NCBI RefSeq assembly: GCF_006538725.1
Contig: NZ_BJLQ01000022.1
Coordinates: 1 to 64,000 of the forward strand
Origin: Cellulomonas gelida
GTDB taxonomy: Bacteria; Actinomycetota; Actinomycetes; Actinomycetales; Cellulomonadaceae
DNA length: 64,000 nt
Reading direction: 5' to 3'
The notes under the pieces: generated by a model
The model's input: only the letters and a program-made list of their open reading frames with translations
Database searches by the model: none
Told to the model about the DNA's origin: nothing
Part shown: piece after piece, positions 9,101 to 16,626 of the stretch
Layout: each line of letters begins with the position of its first letter
How positions within the stretch are numbered: the first letter of the stretch is position 1
Made by a program: the position numbers and the translations under genes

Positions 9101-10094
9101 GTTCGGCACCCGCCTCGAGCTGCGCCTGGGCGACCCGACCGACTCCGAGCTCGACCGCAAGATCGCCGCGTCGGTCCCGCGCGAGCGTCCGGGCCGCGGC
9201 ATGGTCGTCTCGAAGCACCACGTGCTCACCGCGCTCCCGCGCATCGACGGTGATGGTGCGGCCGAGACGCTCGGCGCAGGCGTCCAGCACCTCGTGCAGA
9301 CCGTCGCGCAGTCGTGGCGCGGCGCTCCCCCGCCCAAGCTGCGGCTCCTGCCGGAGCAGGTGGAGCTCGACGAGCTGCGGGTGCGCGCCCCGCGCGCTCC
9401 CGGCATCCTGCTCGGCATCGACGAGGCCGCGCTCGCCCCCGTGATGCTCGACGTGCGCGAGGAGCACCACCTGTACGCGTTCGGCGACTCGGGTGCAGGC
9501 AAGTCCGGGCTCCTGCGCCTCGTCGCACGCGAGGTGCAGCGCCTGCACACGCCGCAGCAGGCGCAGATCATCGCGGTGGACTTCCGCCGCGCGCTGCTCG
9601 GCGAGATCCCCGACGAGTACCTCACGAGCTACCTGACGACGCACGAGCAGGCCACAGCGGAGCTCACCGACCTCGCCGCGTACCTGCGCGGGCGCCTGCC
9701 GGGCCCCGATGTCACGCCCGAGCAGCTCCGCGCGCGGTCGTGGTGGTCAGGCGCCGAGGTGTACGTGCTCGTCGACGACTACGACCTGGTCGCGACCTCG
9801 TCCGGGAACCCGCTCATCGCGCTCGTCCCGCTGCTCGCGCAGGCGAGCGACGTCGGCCTGCACCTGGTCCTCACGCGCCGGACGGGTGGTGCGTCACGCG
9901 CGCTGTTCGACCCGGTCGTGCAGGCCGTGCGCGACCTCGCCGCGCCGGGCCTGGTGATGTCGGGGAGCCCCGACGAGGGTGCGCTCGTGGGCTCCGCGCG
10001 GCCGGTGCCGTCGGTACCCGGCCGCGCGCAGCTCGTCACGCGCGACGCGGGCCTGCAGGTCGTCCAGCTGGCCTGGACGCCATCGACGACCTGA
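6126..10094 (+). CDS. eccC: EccC-type FtsK/SpoIIIE ATPase, fused EccCa-EccCb
   Basis: 1322 residues. The motor ATPase of the T7SS recognises substrates and powers export at the inner membrane. Two N-terminal membrane helices (about 40-85) are followed by a stalk and three FtsK/SpoIIIE domains. Walker A motifs are at 480-487 (GATGSGKS), 836-843 (GGPRSGKS) and 1120-1127 (GDSGAGKS). The first domain has a Walker B ending in DE (LLIVADEFSE). The second (VVDGW) and third (VLVDDYD) lack the catalytic Glu at that position, as is known for EccC, where ATPase 1 is the hydrolytic motor and the others mainly bind nucleotide or substrate. The ATG at 6126 follows a GGGAGG ribosome binding site. It ends only 8 bases from the stop of the convergent FHA gene. 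Confidence 0.95.
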   Translation: MSIVADRNVQAGPPPVPTGQVVMQPPPEIQPSDGVSGVLSNLVPMLGSVGSIVFIAMSQPGGKGMIAGGMFLVASLGFVAVNGWRQRAQHQATVVGARREYLAYLADLRRTVRQAARAQRRAAQWYAPEPGALPAVAEERSRAWERTPDHPEFLRARLGTGAQQLSLRLEAPQTPPLAQLDPVAASAAHRFLVTHRVQQDIPLSVDVRSAARIEVAGAEQEARALARAVVAQLATFHSPDRLQIAVLASERAMPAWDWVKWLPHAHSTRERDAVGPARMIGTTLPEIEGLLPEGLADRPRFGRAAPSATPTPHVLVVVDGGHVPVGNGILTSDGVLGITVLELPEHWEDLEDPNVLRFLLGAALPDGGVPVEVLRTGLEPTRLKGDQLSVAEAEATARRLLPLYVDAGPQRADGQVSAELVDLLGLGDVRDLDLARAWRPRLPRDRLRVPIGLTPQGQPVALDIKESAQQGMGPHGLIIGATGSGKSEVLRTLVLALALTHSSEDLNFVLVDFKGGATFAGMADMPHVSAIITNLGEELTLVDRMQDALQGEMVRRQELLRAAGNFANVADYEKARRTDRPDLQPLPALLIVADEFSELLAAKPEFVDLFVAIGRLGRSLQMHLLLSSQRLEEGRLRGLESHLSYRIGLRTFSAAESRTVLGVPDAYELPPVPGVGFLKPDPTSMIQFRASYVSGPPPARRRTAVGAGPVATGRARLESFTAAPVLSASTVRDEPDEPFEEDQEKRATFDIAVSLMAGKGPAAHQVWLPPLVVPETYDRLMPDLGVDPALGLVSPGWRAAGPLTFPLGIVDRPLEQRRENLTVSLAGAGGHMAVVGGPRSGKSTVLRSVVTGLALTHTPLEVQFYVLDFGGGTFTPLVGLPHVAGVGTRAEPDVVRRIVAEVEGIVDARERYFRAHGIDSIETYRQRRAAGQVDDGYGDVFLVVDGWSTVRAEFDELEPRLQALAGRGLTFGMHLLAAASRWMDFRTQVKDLFGTRLELRLGDPTDSELDRKIAASVPRERPGRGMVVSKHHVLTALPRIDGDGAAETLGAGVQHLVQTVAQSWRGAPPPKLRLLPEQVELDELRVRAPRAPGILLGIDEAALAPVMLDVREEHHLYAFGDSGAGKSGLLRLVAREVQRLHTPQQAQIIAVDFRRALLGEIPDEYLTSYLTTHEQATAELTDLAAYLRGRLPGPDVTPEQLRARSWWSGAEVYVLVDDYDLVATSSGNPLIALVPLLAQASDVGLHLVLTRRTGGASRALFDPVVQAVRDLAAPGLVMSGSPDEGALVGSARPVPSVPGRAQLVTRDAGLQVVQLAWTPSTT

Positions 10095-10102
10095 GTCCCG
10101 CG

Positions 10103-12103
10103 TCAGCGGCTCTCGACCCGGACCGTCCGCTCGCCGATGCGCAGCGACCAGCCCACGGTGACGGTCGCCCGCGTCCCGGCAGGGAGCGCGGCGGCCGTCC
10201 CGTCGGGGCGCACGACGACGGTGCCGTTGGTCGAGCCGCGGTCCACCACCCACAGCTCGCCCGGCCCTGCGGGGCCGAACGCAAGGTGGGTCTTGGACAG
10301 CGAGCGGGCGGGGTCGTCGATCGCGACGACGTGCGTGACATCGCCCTGAGGCGCGCGTCCGACGACGCCGTCGCCCACCACGTCCAGACGCTCGCCCGTG
10401 TCGAACGCGAGCCGTAGCCCCTGCGGGACGGGCTCCATGCCCGCCGCGGGTGTGCGCAGCCGCGTCAGCTCGATCTCGTCGACCTCGTCGCCGCTCCAGC
10501 GCGGCACGGGTGTCGGCTGCACAGACGACGGCTGGACGGGCGACGGCTGGACGGGCGACGGCTGGACGGGCGACGGCTGGACGGCGGACGGCTGCTCGGC
10601 GAGCGGCTGCAGGTTCGGCCGTCCGGCGTGCTCGCCGACCGTCGCGCCGGCCGAGGGTGCCGTGGGCTCGACGCGCTCGTGGCCCGTCGGGGGCGTGTCG
10701 CCGAGGGTCGTCGCGGACATGGCGTCTCCCGACAGCGGCTCGGACATGCCGGTCGTCGGTGCTGGTGCGGGGGGCTCGGTGGCGCCCGGGAACCCGGTGA
10801 TGAGCGCGCCGCCCGGGGTCTGCTGCGAGTGTCGGCCGGTCCCGACGCCGGGCGGCAGCGGCACGAGGCCGATCGCCGGCGGCACCTCGAGAGCGCCGGA
10901 CCCGGTCGCTGCCGGCGACGACGGGGCCGGCGCGACGGAAGCGGCAGGCTCGACGGCCGGCGCAGGGACGCTGGACGCGGTGGGCTCGTGCTGGACAGGC
11001 GCGGCGTGCGCAGCAGCCGCGGCTGGTGCGGGTGGGGCCGGCGGCGGGGGCGGAGGTGGCACGGGCCCGACCGCACGCGCCACGGCCTGGTCCCACGCGC
11101 GCGCCGGGTCCTCCGCGCGCGCCACTCCGGTCGCGCTCGCCAGCAGGACGATCGTGCCCGCGGCCTTGTCGTGCCAGCCGCGCTGCGCGGGCGTCTTGTC
11201 GAACACGCCCGAGGCGACGACGAGCCACTGCCCGACGAGGCACACCAGCGCGCCCAGCCCGACGACGAGCTGGCGCAGGAGGATCCTCAGGAGACCCGCA
11301 GGCCGCCCGGTCTCCGCCGAGACGGTCCGGATGCCCAGCAGCGCACCACCGAGCGTCGCGCCGGTGATCGACTCGCTGACCCACAGGGCGAGACCACCGA
11401 GCCCGGCGAGCGCCGAGGGGACGAACGACGCGGTCACCGAGGCCGGGCTGACCTCGGGCTCCCCCGCGGTCGCGAACGTGATCGCGACGCCCACGCCGCC
11501 GAGGAGCAGGAGCGCCGCACCGTCGATGGCGAACGCAGCAACGCGGCGGCCCACGGGCGCGACGCTGCCGGGGACGACCGGGAACGCCTCACCACCGCGC
11601 ATCTGACCCCGAGCCGTGGGCGCCGCGACGGTCCGCGCCGACCCAGCCTGTGCACCGCTCGAGGGCACGGCACCGGTGGGAGCAACGCCGGTCGGAGCAA
11701 CGCTCGTCGGAGCAATGCTCGTCGGGACAGCGCTCGTCGGAACAGCGCTCGTCGGCATCGAGCCCGCAGGTGCGGAGCCGGCCGGAGTTGCACCAGCCGG
11801 TCCTGCACCGGTCGGTCCTGCGGCGGGTGGCGGCGGGGGCATCGGGCCGGCGCCGCCTGGTGCCGGGGCGACGGGCGCGGCGTGCGGTCCGGGCGGCGGC
11901 TGGCTCGTGGCCAGGGGACCCGGCGCGGGCGCGACCGGCCCGGACGACGGCACGGGCGGCAGCGGCGTGTACGGCGCCGCCGCGTGCGGGTAGGGCACGA
12001 CGGGCGACGGGGGCACCGCCGTGACGCGCGCGCCGCACTCGGCGCAGAACATCGCGCCGCTGTCGAGCTCCGCGCCGCACGTGCTGCACAGTCTCGCGCT
12101 CAC
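10103..12103 (-). CDS. Zinc-ribbon/RDD/FHA membrane protein 2 (T7SS locus)
   Basis: 666 residues, a longer paralog of the 3342-4592 product with the same domain order. It has an N-terminal zinc ribbon (CSTCG...CAECG, 5-23), a long Pro/Ala/Ser linker with 5-residue repeats (about 115-150), and an RDD membrane domain (about 175-325, ending in GWHDKAAGTIV). A second low-complexity linker carries a repeated VQPSP unit (about 508-532). The FHA domain is C-terminal (about 570-665; GRAP, SLSKTH, RGSTNGT). The start is the second of two tandem GTGs, because the Shine-Dalgarno (GGAAGGGGA) is better spaced to it. The product is probably a phosphothreonine-reading membrane scaffold for the T7SS. It is convergent with eccC, with no room for a terminator between them. 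Confidence 0.83.
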   Translation of the reverse strand: MSARLCSTCGAELDSGAMFCAECGARVTAVPPSPVVPYPHAAAPYTPLPPVPSSGPVAPAPGPLATSQPPPGPHAAPVAPAPGGAGPMPPPPPAAGPTGAGPAGATPAGSAPAGSMPTSAVPTSAVPTSIAPTSVAPTGVAPTGAVPSSGAQAGSARTVAAPTARGQMRGGEAFPVVPGSVAPVGRRVAAFAIDGAALLLLGGVGVAITFATAGEPEVSPASVTASFVPSALAGLGGLALWVSESITGATLGGALLGIRTVSAETGRPAGLLRILLRQLVVGLGALVCLVGQWLVVASGVFDKTPAQRGWHDKAAGTIVLLASATGVARAEDPARAWDQAVARAVGPVPPPPPPPAPPAPAAAAAHAAPVQHEPTASSVPAPAVEPAASVAPAPSSPAATGSGALEVPPAIGLVPLPPGVGTGRHSQQTPGGALITGFPGATEPPAPAPTTGMSEPLSGDAMSATTLGDTPPTGHERVEPTAPSAGATVGEHAGRPNLQPLAEQPSAVQPSPVQPSPVQPSPVQPSSVQPTPVPRWSGDEVDEIELTRLRTPAAGMEPVPQGLRLAFDTGERLDVVGDGVVGRAPQGDVTHVVAIDDPARSLSKTHLAFGPAGPGELWVVDRGSTNGTVVVRPDGTAAALPAGTRATVTVGWSLRIGERTVRVESR
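10527..10586. repeat. 15-bp tandem repeat inside the FHA gene
   Basis: Four units of gacggctggacgggc, the fourth degenerate, encoding the repeated VQPSP in the linker before the FHA domain. The in-frame 15-bp period allows copy-number change without a frameshift. Confidence 0.85.
11675..11756. repeat. Second 15-bp tandem repeat inside the FHA gene
   Basis: About five and a half imperfect 15-bp units (core gtcggagcaacgct) encoding a Pro-Thr-Ser/Gly-x-Ala/Val repeat in the linker before the RDD domain. Divergence between units suggests it is older than the 10527-10586 array. Confidence 0.75.
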
Positions 12104-12229
12104 CACGTCCCCTTCCGCTCGGGCCGGTCGGTCACGCGCTTGCCACGGTGCCCGCCGCGAGCATCGTGCCAGAGATGGGCGCCCCGACCCGCGGGTGTTC
12201 ACACGTCCAGGTGGCGCGGCGGGGCGTCG

Positions 12230-12250
12230 CGGGCCCTCGGAGAGGGCCCG
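12230..12250 (-). terminator. Terminator of the polyprenyl synthase gene
   Basis: Nine-base stem CGGGCCCTC/GAGGGCCCG with a 3-base loop, 4 bases past the stop codon at 12254. Confidence 0.65.
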
Positions 12251-12253
12251 GAG

Positions 12254-13261
12254 TCAGGAGGCGCGGTCCACGAGCGCGTCGGCGAACGACACGAGCGCAT
12301 CCTTGACCGGGCCCGCGGGCAGCGGCTCGAGCACGCGCACGGCGTCACGCGCGAGCGCGACGGCCCGGTCCCGGGTCTGCCCGACGACCGCGTGCTCGCG
12401 CAACGCCGTGACGGCCGACGCCAGTGCGGCGTCGTCGGTCAGGTCGCCGTCGAGCCGGGCGAGCAGGGCCAGGTCCTCGTCCGTTGCGTCGGGGCTCGCG
12501 CACCGCGCACGCAGCAGCAGCACCGGCATCGTCGGGACGCGCTCGCGCAGGTCGGTGCCCGGCGTCTTGCCGGTCAGCGCGCCGTCGGCGGTCAGGTCGA
12601 TGACGTCGTCGGCGAGCTGGAAGGCGACGCCGATGCGCTCGCCGAACTCCGTGACCGTGTGGACGACGGCCGGCGTGCATCCCGCGAACATCGCGCCGAG
12701 CCGGGCCGAGGTCGCGAGCAGCGAGGCGGTCTTGTCGGCGAGCACCTGCAGGTAGTGCTCCACGGGGTCGTCGCCGTCGCGCGGCCCGACGGTCTCGTGC
12801 AGCTGGCCCAGGCAGAGCCGCTCGAAGGTGCGGGCCTGGATCCGGACGGCCTCCGGGCCGAGCCCGGCGACGGTCGACGACGCGCGCGCGAACAGCAGGT
12901 CGCCGGTGAGGATCGCCACCGAGTTGCCCCACACCTCGTGCGCGGACGGCGCCCCGCGACGCAGCGGAGCGGAGTCCATCACGTCGTCGTGGTACAGCGT
13001 CGCGAGGTGCGTGAGCTCCACGACGACAGCCGCGTCCACGACCTCCCGTCGCGTCCCGTCGCCCAGCTCGGCGACGAGCAGGGTCAGCAGCGGCCGCAGC
13101 CGCTTCCCGCCTGCGTTGACGAGGTGCCGGGAGGCGTCGTCGGCGAGGGCGTCCGCGTGCGCGACGGCGTCACGCAGCGCCTCTTCCACGAGGGCGAGGC
13201 GCGAGGTCAGGCGATCAGCCAGGGCCGGGTCGGCCAGGGGGATGGCCGCGGTCGAAGTCAC
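12254..13261 (-). CDS. All-trans polyprenyl diphosphate synthase
   Basis: 335 residues, the normal length for a long-chain trans-prenyltransferase. It condenses isopentenyl diphosphate onto allylic diphosphates. Motifs seen are GGKRLRP (51-57), the first Asp-rich motif DDVMD (92-96), the second DDVID (218-222), and K177 of the conserved KT pair. Product length cannot be read with certainty; in this setting the menaquinone side-chain precursor is the likely product. It lies directly downstream of nuoN but has its own -10 box (TAGGTT) six bases before the GTG start, so a leaderless transcript is predicted. The same gene order (menJ-nuo-prenyl synthase) is known in related actinobacteria. Confidence 0.92.
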   Translation of the reverse strand: MTSTAAIPLADPALADRLTSRLALVEEALRDAVAHADALADDASRHLVNAGGKRLRPLLTLLVAELGDGTRREVVDAAVVVELTHLATLYHDDVMDSAPLRRGAPSAHEVWGNSVAILTGDLLFARASSTVAGLGPEAVRIQARTFERLCLGQLHETVGPRDGDDPVEHYLQVLADKTASLLATSARLGAMFAGCTPAVVHTVTEFGERIGVAFQLADDVIDLTADGALTGKTPGTDLRERVPTMPVLLLRARCASPDATDEDLALLARLDGDLTDDAALASAVTALREHAVVGQTRDRAVALARDAVRVLEPLPAGPVKDALVSFADALVDRAS

Positions 13262-13267
13262 GGGACG

Positions 13268-13273
13268 AACCTA
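13268..13273 (-). promoter_or_regulatory. -10 box, leaderless start of prenyl synthase
   Basis: TAGGTT on the minus strand followed by exactly six bases and then the GTG (13261-13259), so the predicted +1 is the start codon. It lies immediately downstream of the nuo terminator hairpin. Confidence 0.6.
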
Positions 13274-13278
13274 TCCCG

Positions 13279-13309
13279 CCGGGGCGCGTGCTTCCGCACC
13301 GCGCCCCGG
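13279..13309 (-). terminator. Terminator of the nuo operon
   Basis: Stem of about 13 pairs with one bulged base and a four-base loop (arms ccggggcgcgtgc and its partner), 46 bases past the nuoN stop. It separates nuoN from the prenyl synthase promoter. Confidence 0.7.
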
Positions 13310-13355
13310 GGGGTCGGGACACTCCGGACAAGCCGGGCCGGACGGGCCGCGGGGA

Positions 13356-15083
13356 TCAGGGCAGGAACCGCGCGACGTCGGAGATGAGGTCGAGCACGGG
13401 CGTCGGGAAGACGCCCAGCACGACCGTCACGAGCGCGCAGACGCCGATCGCGACCGCCGCGAGACCCTCCGACGGCACGACCGTCGTCGTGGTCGTCGGC
13501 GCGGGCGCCGCGACAAGCGTCGCCACGGCGCCGGCGCCGTCGTCGGTCGTGAGCGCGACGTCCGCACCGGCGGTCGGAGCACCCGCCTCGACGGCGCCGG
13601 GCGCATCCGGCGCCGACTCGTGCGCAGGCGACGTGAAGTACATCAGCACGATGATGCGCACGTAGAAGAACGCGGCGGCGGCCGAGCTCAGCACGCCGAC
13701 GAGCGCGAGCGGCCACGCGCCGCCCTCGACCGCCGCGGAGAACACCGCGAACTTCCCGATGAACCCGGCCGTGAGCGGGATGCCCGCGAACGAGAGCAGG
13801 AACAGCGCGAACGCGCCGGCGAGCACCGGGCTCGTCCGGCCCAGGCCCGCCCACTGGGACAGGTGGGTCGCCTCGCCGAGCACCGACGCGCGCAGGGCTT
13901 CGTCGCTCTCGTCGTCGTCCGACGCGGCCGAGACGCTGCGCTCGCGCACGAGCCACACGATGCCGAACGCACCGATCGTCGCGACGCCGTACGCCAGCAG
14001 GTAGAACAGCACCGCGCTGATGCCGGCGTCGTCGAGCGCGATGACACCGGTGAGCACGAAGCCCGCGTGCGCGATCGAGGAGTACGCGAGGAGGCGCTTG
14101 ACGTCGGTCTGCACGAGTGCGACGACCGTGCCGAGCACCATCGTCGCGATCGCGACGGTCCACAGGACCACGTCGAGGTCCCACTGCAGGCTGGGGAACA
14201 CCGTGTAGTAGACGCGCAGCAGCGCGCCGAACGCGGCGATCTTGGTGCACGCGGCCATGAAACCGGTGATCGGCGTGGGCGCACCCTGGTAGACGTCGGG
14301 CGTCCACGCATGGAACGGCACCGCACCCACCTTGAAGAGCAGGCCGACGAGCAGCAGCACCGCGCCGACGAGCAGCAGGGGGTCGAGCGCCGACGGGGTC
14401 GCGACCGCGGCGGCGATGTCGGAGTAGCGCAGCGATCCGGCGTACCCGTAGAGCAGTGCGACGCCGAAGATCAGCAGCGCCGAGGCGAACGCGCCGAGCA
14501 GGAAGTACTTGAGCGCGGCCTCCTGCGACAGCAGGCGACGACGACGCGCCATGCCCGTGAGCAGGTACAGCGGGAGCGACAGCACCTCGAGCGCGACGAA
14601 GAGCGTGAGCAGGTCGCCCGTCGCGGGCAGGATCATCATGCCGCCGGTGGCCAGCAGCAGGAGCGGGTAGACCTCGGTCTGCGTGATGCCCTTGCGCCGC
14701 GCGAGGTCCTCGTACTCCGACCCGGGGACGGACGCGGCGCTCGGCGCGAACGCGTCCTCGCCCGTGGCGGTGCGGTCGGCGACGACGAGCAGCGCGAGCA
14801 GCGTGAGCACGCCGAGCGCGCCCTGCAGGACGAGCGTCGGCCCGTCGACGAGCAACGAGCCCTCGAGCACGTCGCGCCCGCCGCTGGACCGCACGCCGCT
14901 CCACAGCGCCGCGACGGCGATGATCGAGCCGACGAGCGCGCCGAACGTGAGCACGAGCTGCACGGGGCGACGCACGCGGTCGGGCACGAACGCCTCGACG
15001 AGCACGCCGAGCACGCCGGCCGCGAGCACGATCAGCACGGGGGACAGTGCCCCCCACGCGATGTCCGGTGCCGTGAAGGTCAC
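13356..15083 (-). CDS. nuoN: NADH-quinone oxidoreductase subunit N
   Basis: 575 residues with about 14 membrane segments. It is one of the three antiporter-like proton-pumping subunits (L, M, N) in the membrane arm of NDH-1. The family core and the helix-5 Glu/helix-7 Lys type residues lie in the proton_antipo_M domain (about 150-450). The protein is longer than E. coli NuoN because of an Ala/Thr/Asp-rich loop near residues 485-535. The GTG start overlaps the nuoM stop by 4 bases (GTGA). It is the last gene of the operon, followed by a terminator. Confidence 0.96.
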   Translation of the reverse strand: MTFTAPDIAWGALSPVLIVLAAGVLGVLVEAFVPDRVRRPVQLVLTFGALVGSIIAVAALWSGVRSSGGRDVLEGSLLVDGPTLVLQGALGVLTLLALLVVADRTATGEDAFAPSAASVPGSEYEDLARRKGITQTEVYPLLLLATGGMMILPATGDLLTLFVALEVLSLPLYLLTGMARRRRLLSQEAALKYFLLGAFASALLIFGVALLYGYAGSLRYSDIAAAVATPSALDPLLLVGAVLLLVGLLFKVGAVPFHAWTPDVYQGAPTPITGFMAACTKIAAFGALLRVYYTVFPSLQWDLDVVLWTVAIATMVLGTVVALVQTDVKRLLAYSSIAHAGFVLTGVIALDDAGISAVLFYLLAYGVATIGAFGIVWLVRERSVSAASDDDESDEALRASVLGEATHLSQWAGLGRTSPVLAGAFALFLLSFAGIPLTAGFIGKFAVFSAAVEGGAWPLALVGVLSSAAAAFFYVRIIVLMYFTSPAHESAPDAPGAVEAGAPTAGADVALTTDDGAGAVATLVAAPAPTTTTTVVPSEGLAAVAIGVCALVTVVLGVFPTPVLDLISDVARFLP

Positions 15084-16618
15084 TGGTCGCTCCCTTCGAG
15101 AGCAACGGACGGGACGTCCTGCACCCCGACGACGTCGAGGGTGACGGAGGCGGGCGGTCGCACGAGGTCGAGCGCGGGGGCCGGGACGAAGCCGAGCACG
15201 AGCATCGCCGCGACGAGCGGGGCCACGGCCCAGCGCTCGGTCGCGCTGACGTCACGCATGCCGGAGAACTCGTCGCGCGGGGGTCCCGAGAAGATCCGCT
15301 GGTAGGTCCACAGCACGTAGATCGCGGCGAGCACCACGCCGAGCGTCGCGACGATCGCGGCGGCCGGGTGCCGCGCGAACGTCCCGACGATGACCATGAA
15401 CTCGGACACGAACGTCGACAGGCCGGGCAGCGAGAGCGCCGAGAGGCCCGAGACCAGGAACAGGCCGGCGAGCACCGGCACGACCTTGGCCAGGCCGCCG
15501 AAGTCGGCGATCTGCTGCGACCCGCGGCGCGCGACGAGGAACCCGGCGAGCAGGAACAGCGCGCCCGTCGAGAGCCCGTGGTTGACCATGTAGAACGACG
15601 AGCCCGCGATCGACGTCGACGTGAACGCGAAGATGCCGAGCACGATGAACCCGAAGTGCGACACCGACGTGTACGCGATGAGCCGCAGCAGGTCCTTCTG
15701 GCCGATGGCGAGCAGCGCGCCGTACAGGATCGAGACCACGGCCAGCACGATCACGGTGGGCGCGGCCCAGCGCGAGGCGTTCGGGAACAGCGGCAGGCAC
15801 AGCGTGAGCATCCCGAAGGTGCCGACCTTGTCGAGCACGCCGACGAGCAGCGTCGAGGTCCCTGCCGGAGCCTGCTCGGCCGCGTCGGGCAGCCACGTGT
15901 GGACCGGGAACATCGGGGCCTTGATCGCGAACGCGATGAAGAAGGCCACGAACAGCCACTTCTCCGTGGTCGGGTCGAGCGCCACCCCGGTCAGCTTCTC
16001 GGTGAGGAAGCCGTCCGGGCCGCCCGGTCCCTGCAGGTACAGGGCGATCACGCCGATCAGCATGATCAGGCCGCCCGCGAGCGAGAACAGCAGGAACTTG
16101 ACCGCGGCGTAGCGCCGGCCCGCTCCCCCGAAGCCGCCGATCATGAAGTAGACCGGGATGAGCATGGCCTCGAAGAGGACGTAGAACAGGAAGACGTCGC
16201 GCGCGGCGAACACCGCGACGATGAACGCCTCGAGCACGATCACGAGGGCCAGGTACTTGCGCAGCGAGTCGGACGACGCCGCGTCCGAGCCCTGCTCGCG
16301 CCACGCCGCCAGCACGACGAGCGGCACGAGCAGCACCGACATGGTGATCAGCGCGAGGCCGACCCCGTCGACGCCGACCGCGTAGGACGCGCCGATCGCG
16401 GGGATCCACTGGTGCGTCTCGGACAGCTGGACGGCGCCGGCGGTCCCGGTGTCGAACGCGGAGATCGCGAGGACCACGACGACGAGCTCGACGAGCGCGA
16501 TGCCCAGGGCGAGGACGCGCGCACGCGGGCGCAGCGCCTTCGGCGCGAACCACAGCAGCAGCGCACCGAGGACCGGCCACGCGATGAGCGTGGTCAGCCA
16601 GGGGAAGTCGGGCGACAT
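15080..16618 (-). CDS. nuoM: NADH-quinone oxidoreductase subunit M
   Basis: 512 residues and about 14 membrane helices: a proton-pumping antiporter-like subunit of NDH-1. The ATG at 16618 was chosen from a longer open frame because it follows GAGGAGAG and starts right after nuoL (8-base gap). Conserved features include the FEAMLIPVY and KAPMFPVHTWLPDAA segments. It is coupled to nuoN by a 4-base overlap. Confidence 0.96.
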   Translation of the reverse strand: MSPDFPWLTTLIAWPVLGALLLWFAPKALRPRARVLALGIALVELVVVVLAISAFDTGTAGAVQLSETHQWIPAIGASYAVGVDGVGLALITMSVLLVPLVVLAAWREQGSDAASSDSLRKYLALVIVLEAFIVAVFAARDVFLFYVLFEAMLIPVYFMIGGFGGAGRRYAAVKFLLFSLAGGLIMLIGVIALYLQGPGGPDGFLTEKLTGVALDPTTEKWLFVAFFIAFAIKAPMFPVHTWLPDAAEQAPAGTSTLLVGVLDKVGTFGMLTLCLPLFPNASRWAAPTVIVLAVVSILYGALLAIGQKDLLRLIAYTSVSHFGFIVLGIFAFTSTSIAGSSFYMVNHGLSTGALFLLAGFLVARRGSQQIADFGGLAKVVPVLAGLFLVSGLSALSLPGLSTFVSEFMVIVGTFARHPAAAIVATLGVVLAAIYVLWTYQRIFSGPPRDEFSGMRDVSATERWAVAPLVAAMLVLGFVPAPALDLVRPPASVTLDVVGVQDVPSVALEGSDQ

Positions 16619-16626
16619 CGCTCTCC

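Noticed and set aside
5691..9644. Very long antisense frame opposite eccC
   Set aside because: Its product is Arg/Asp/Glu/His-biased without any domain. It arises because the sense gene's codon third positions are G or C, removing stop codons on the opposite strand.
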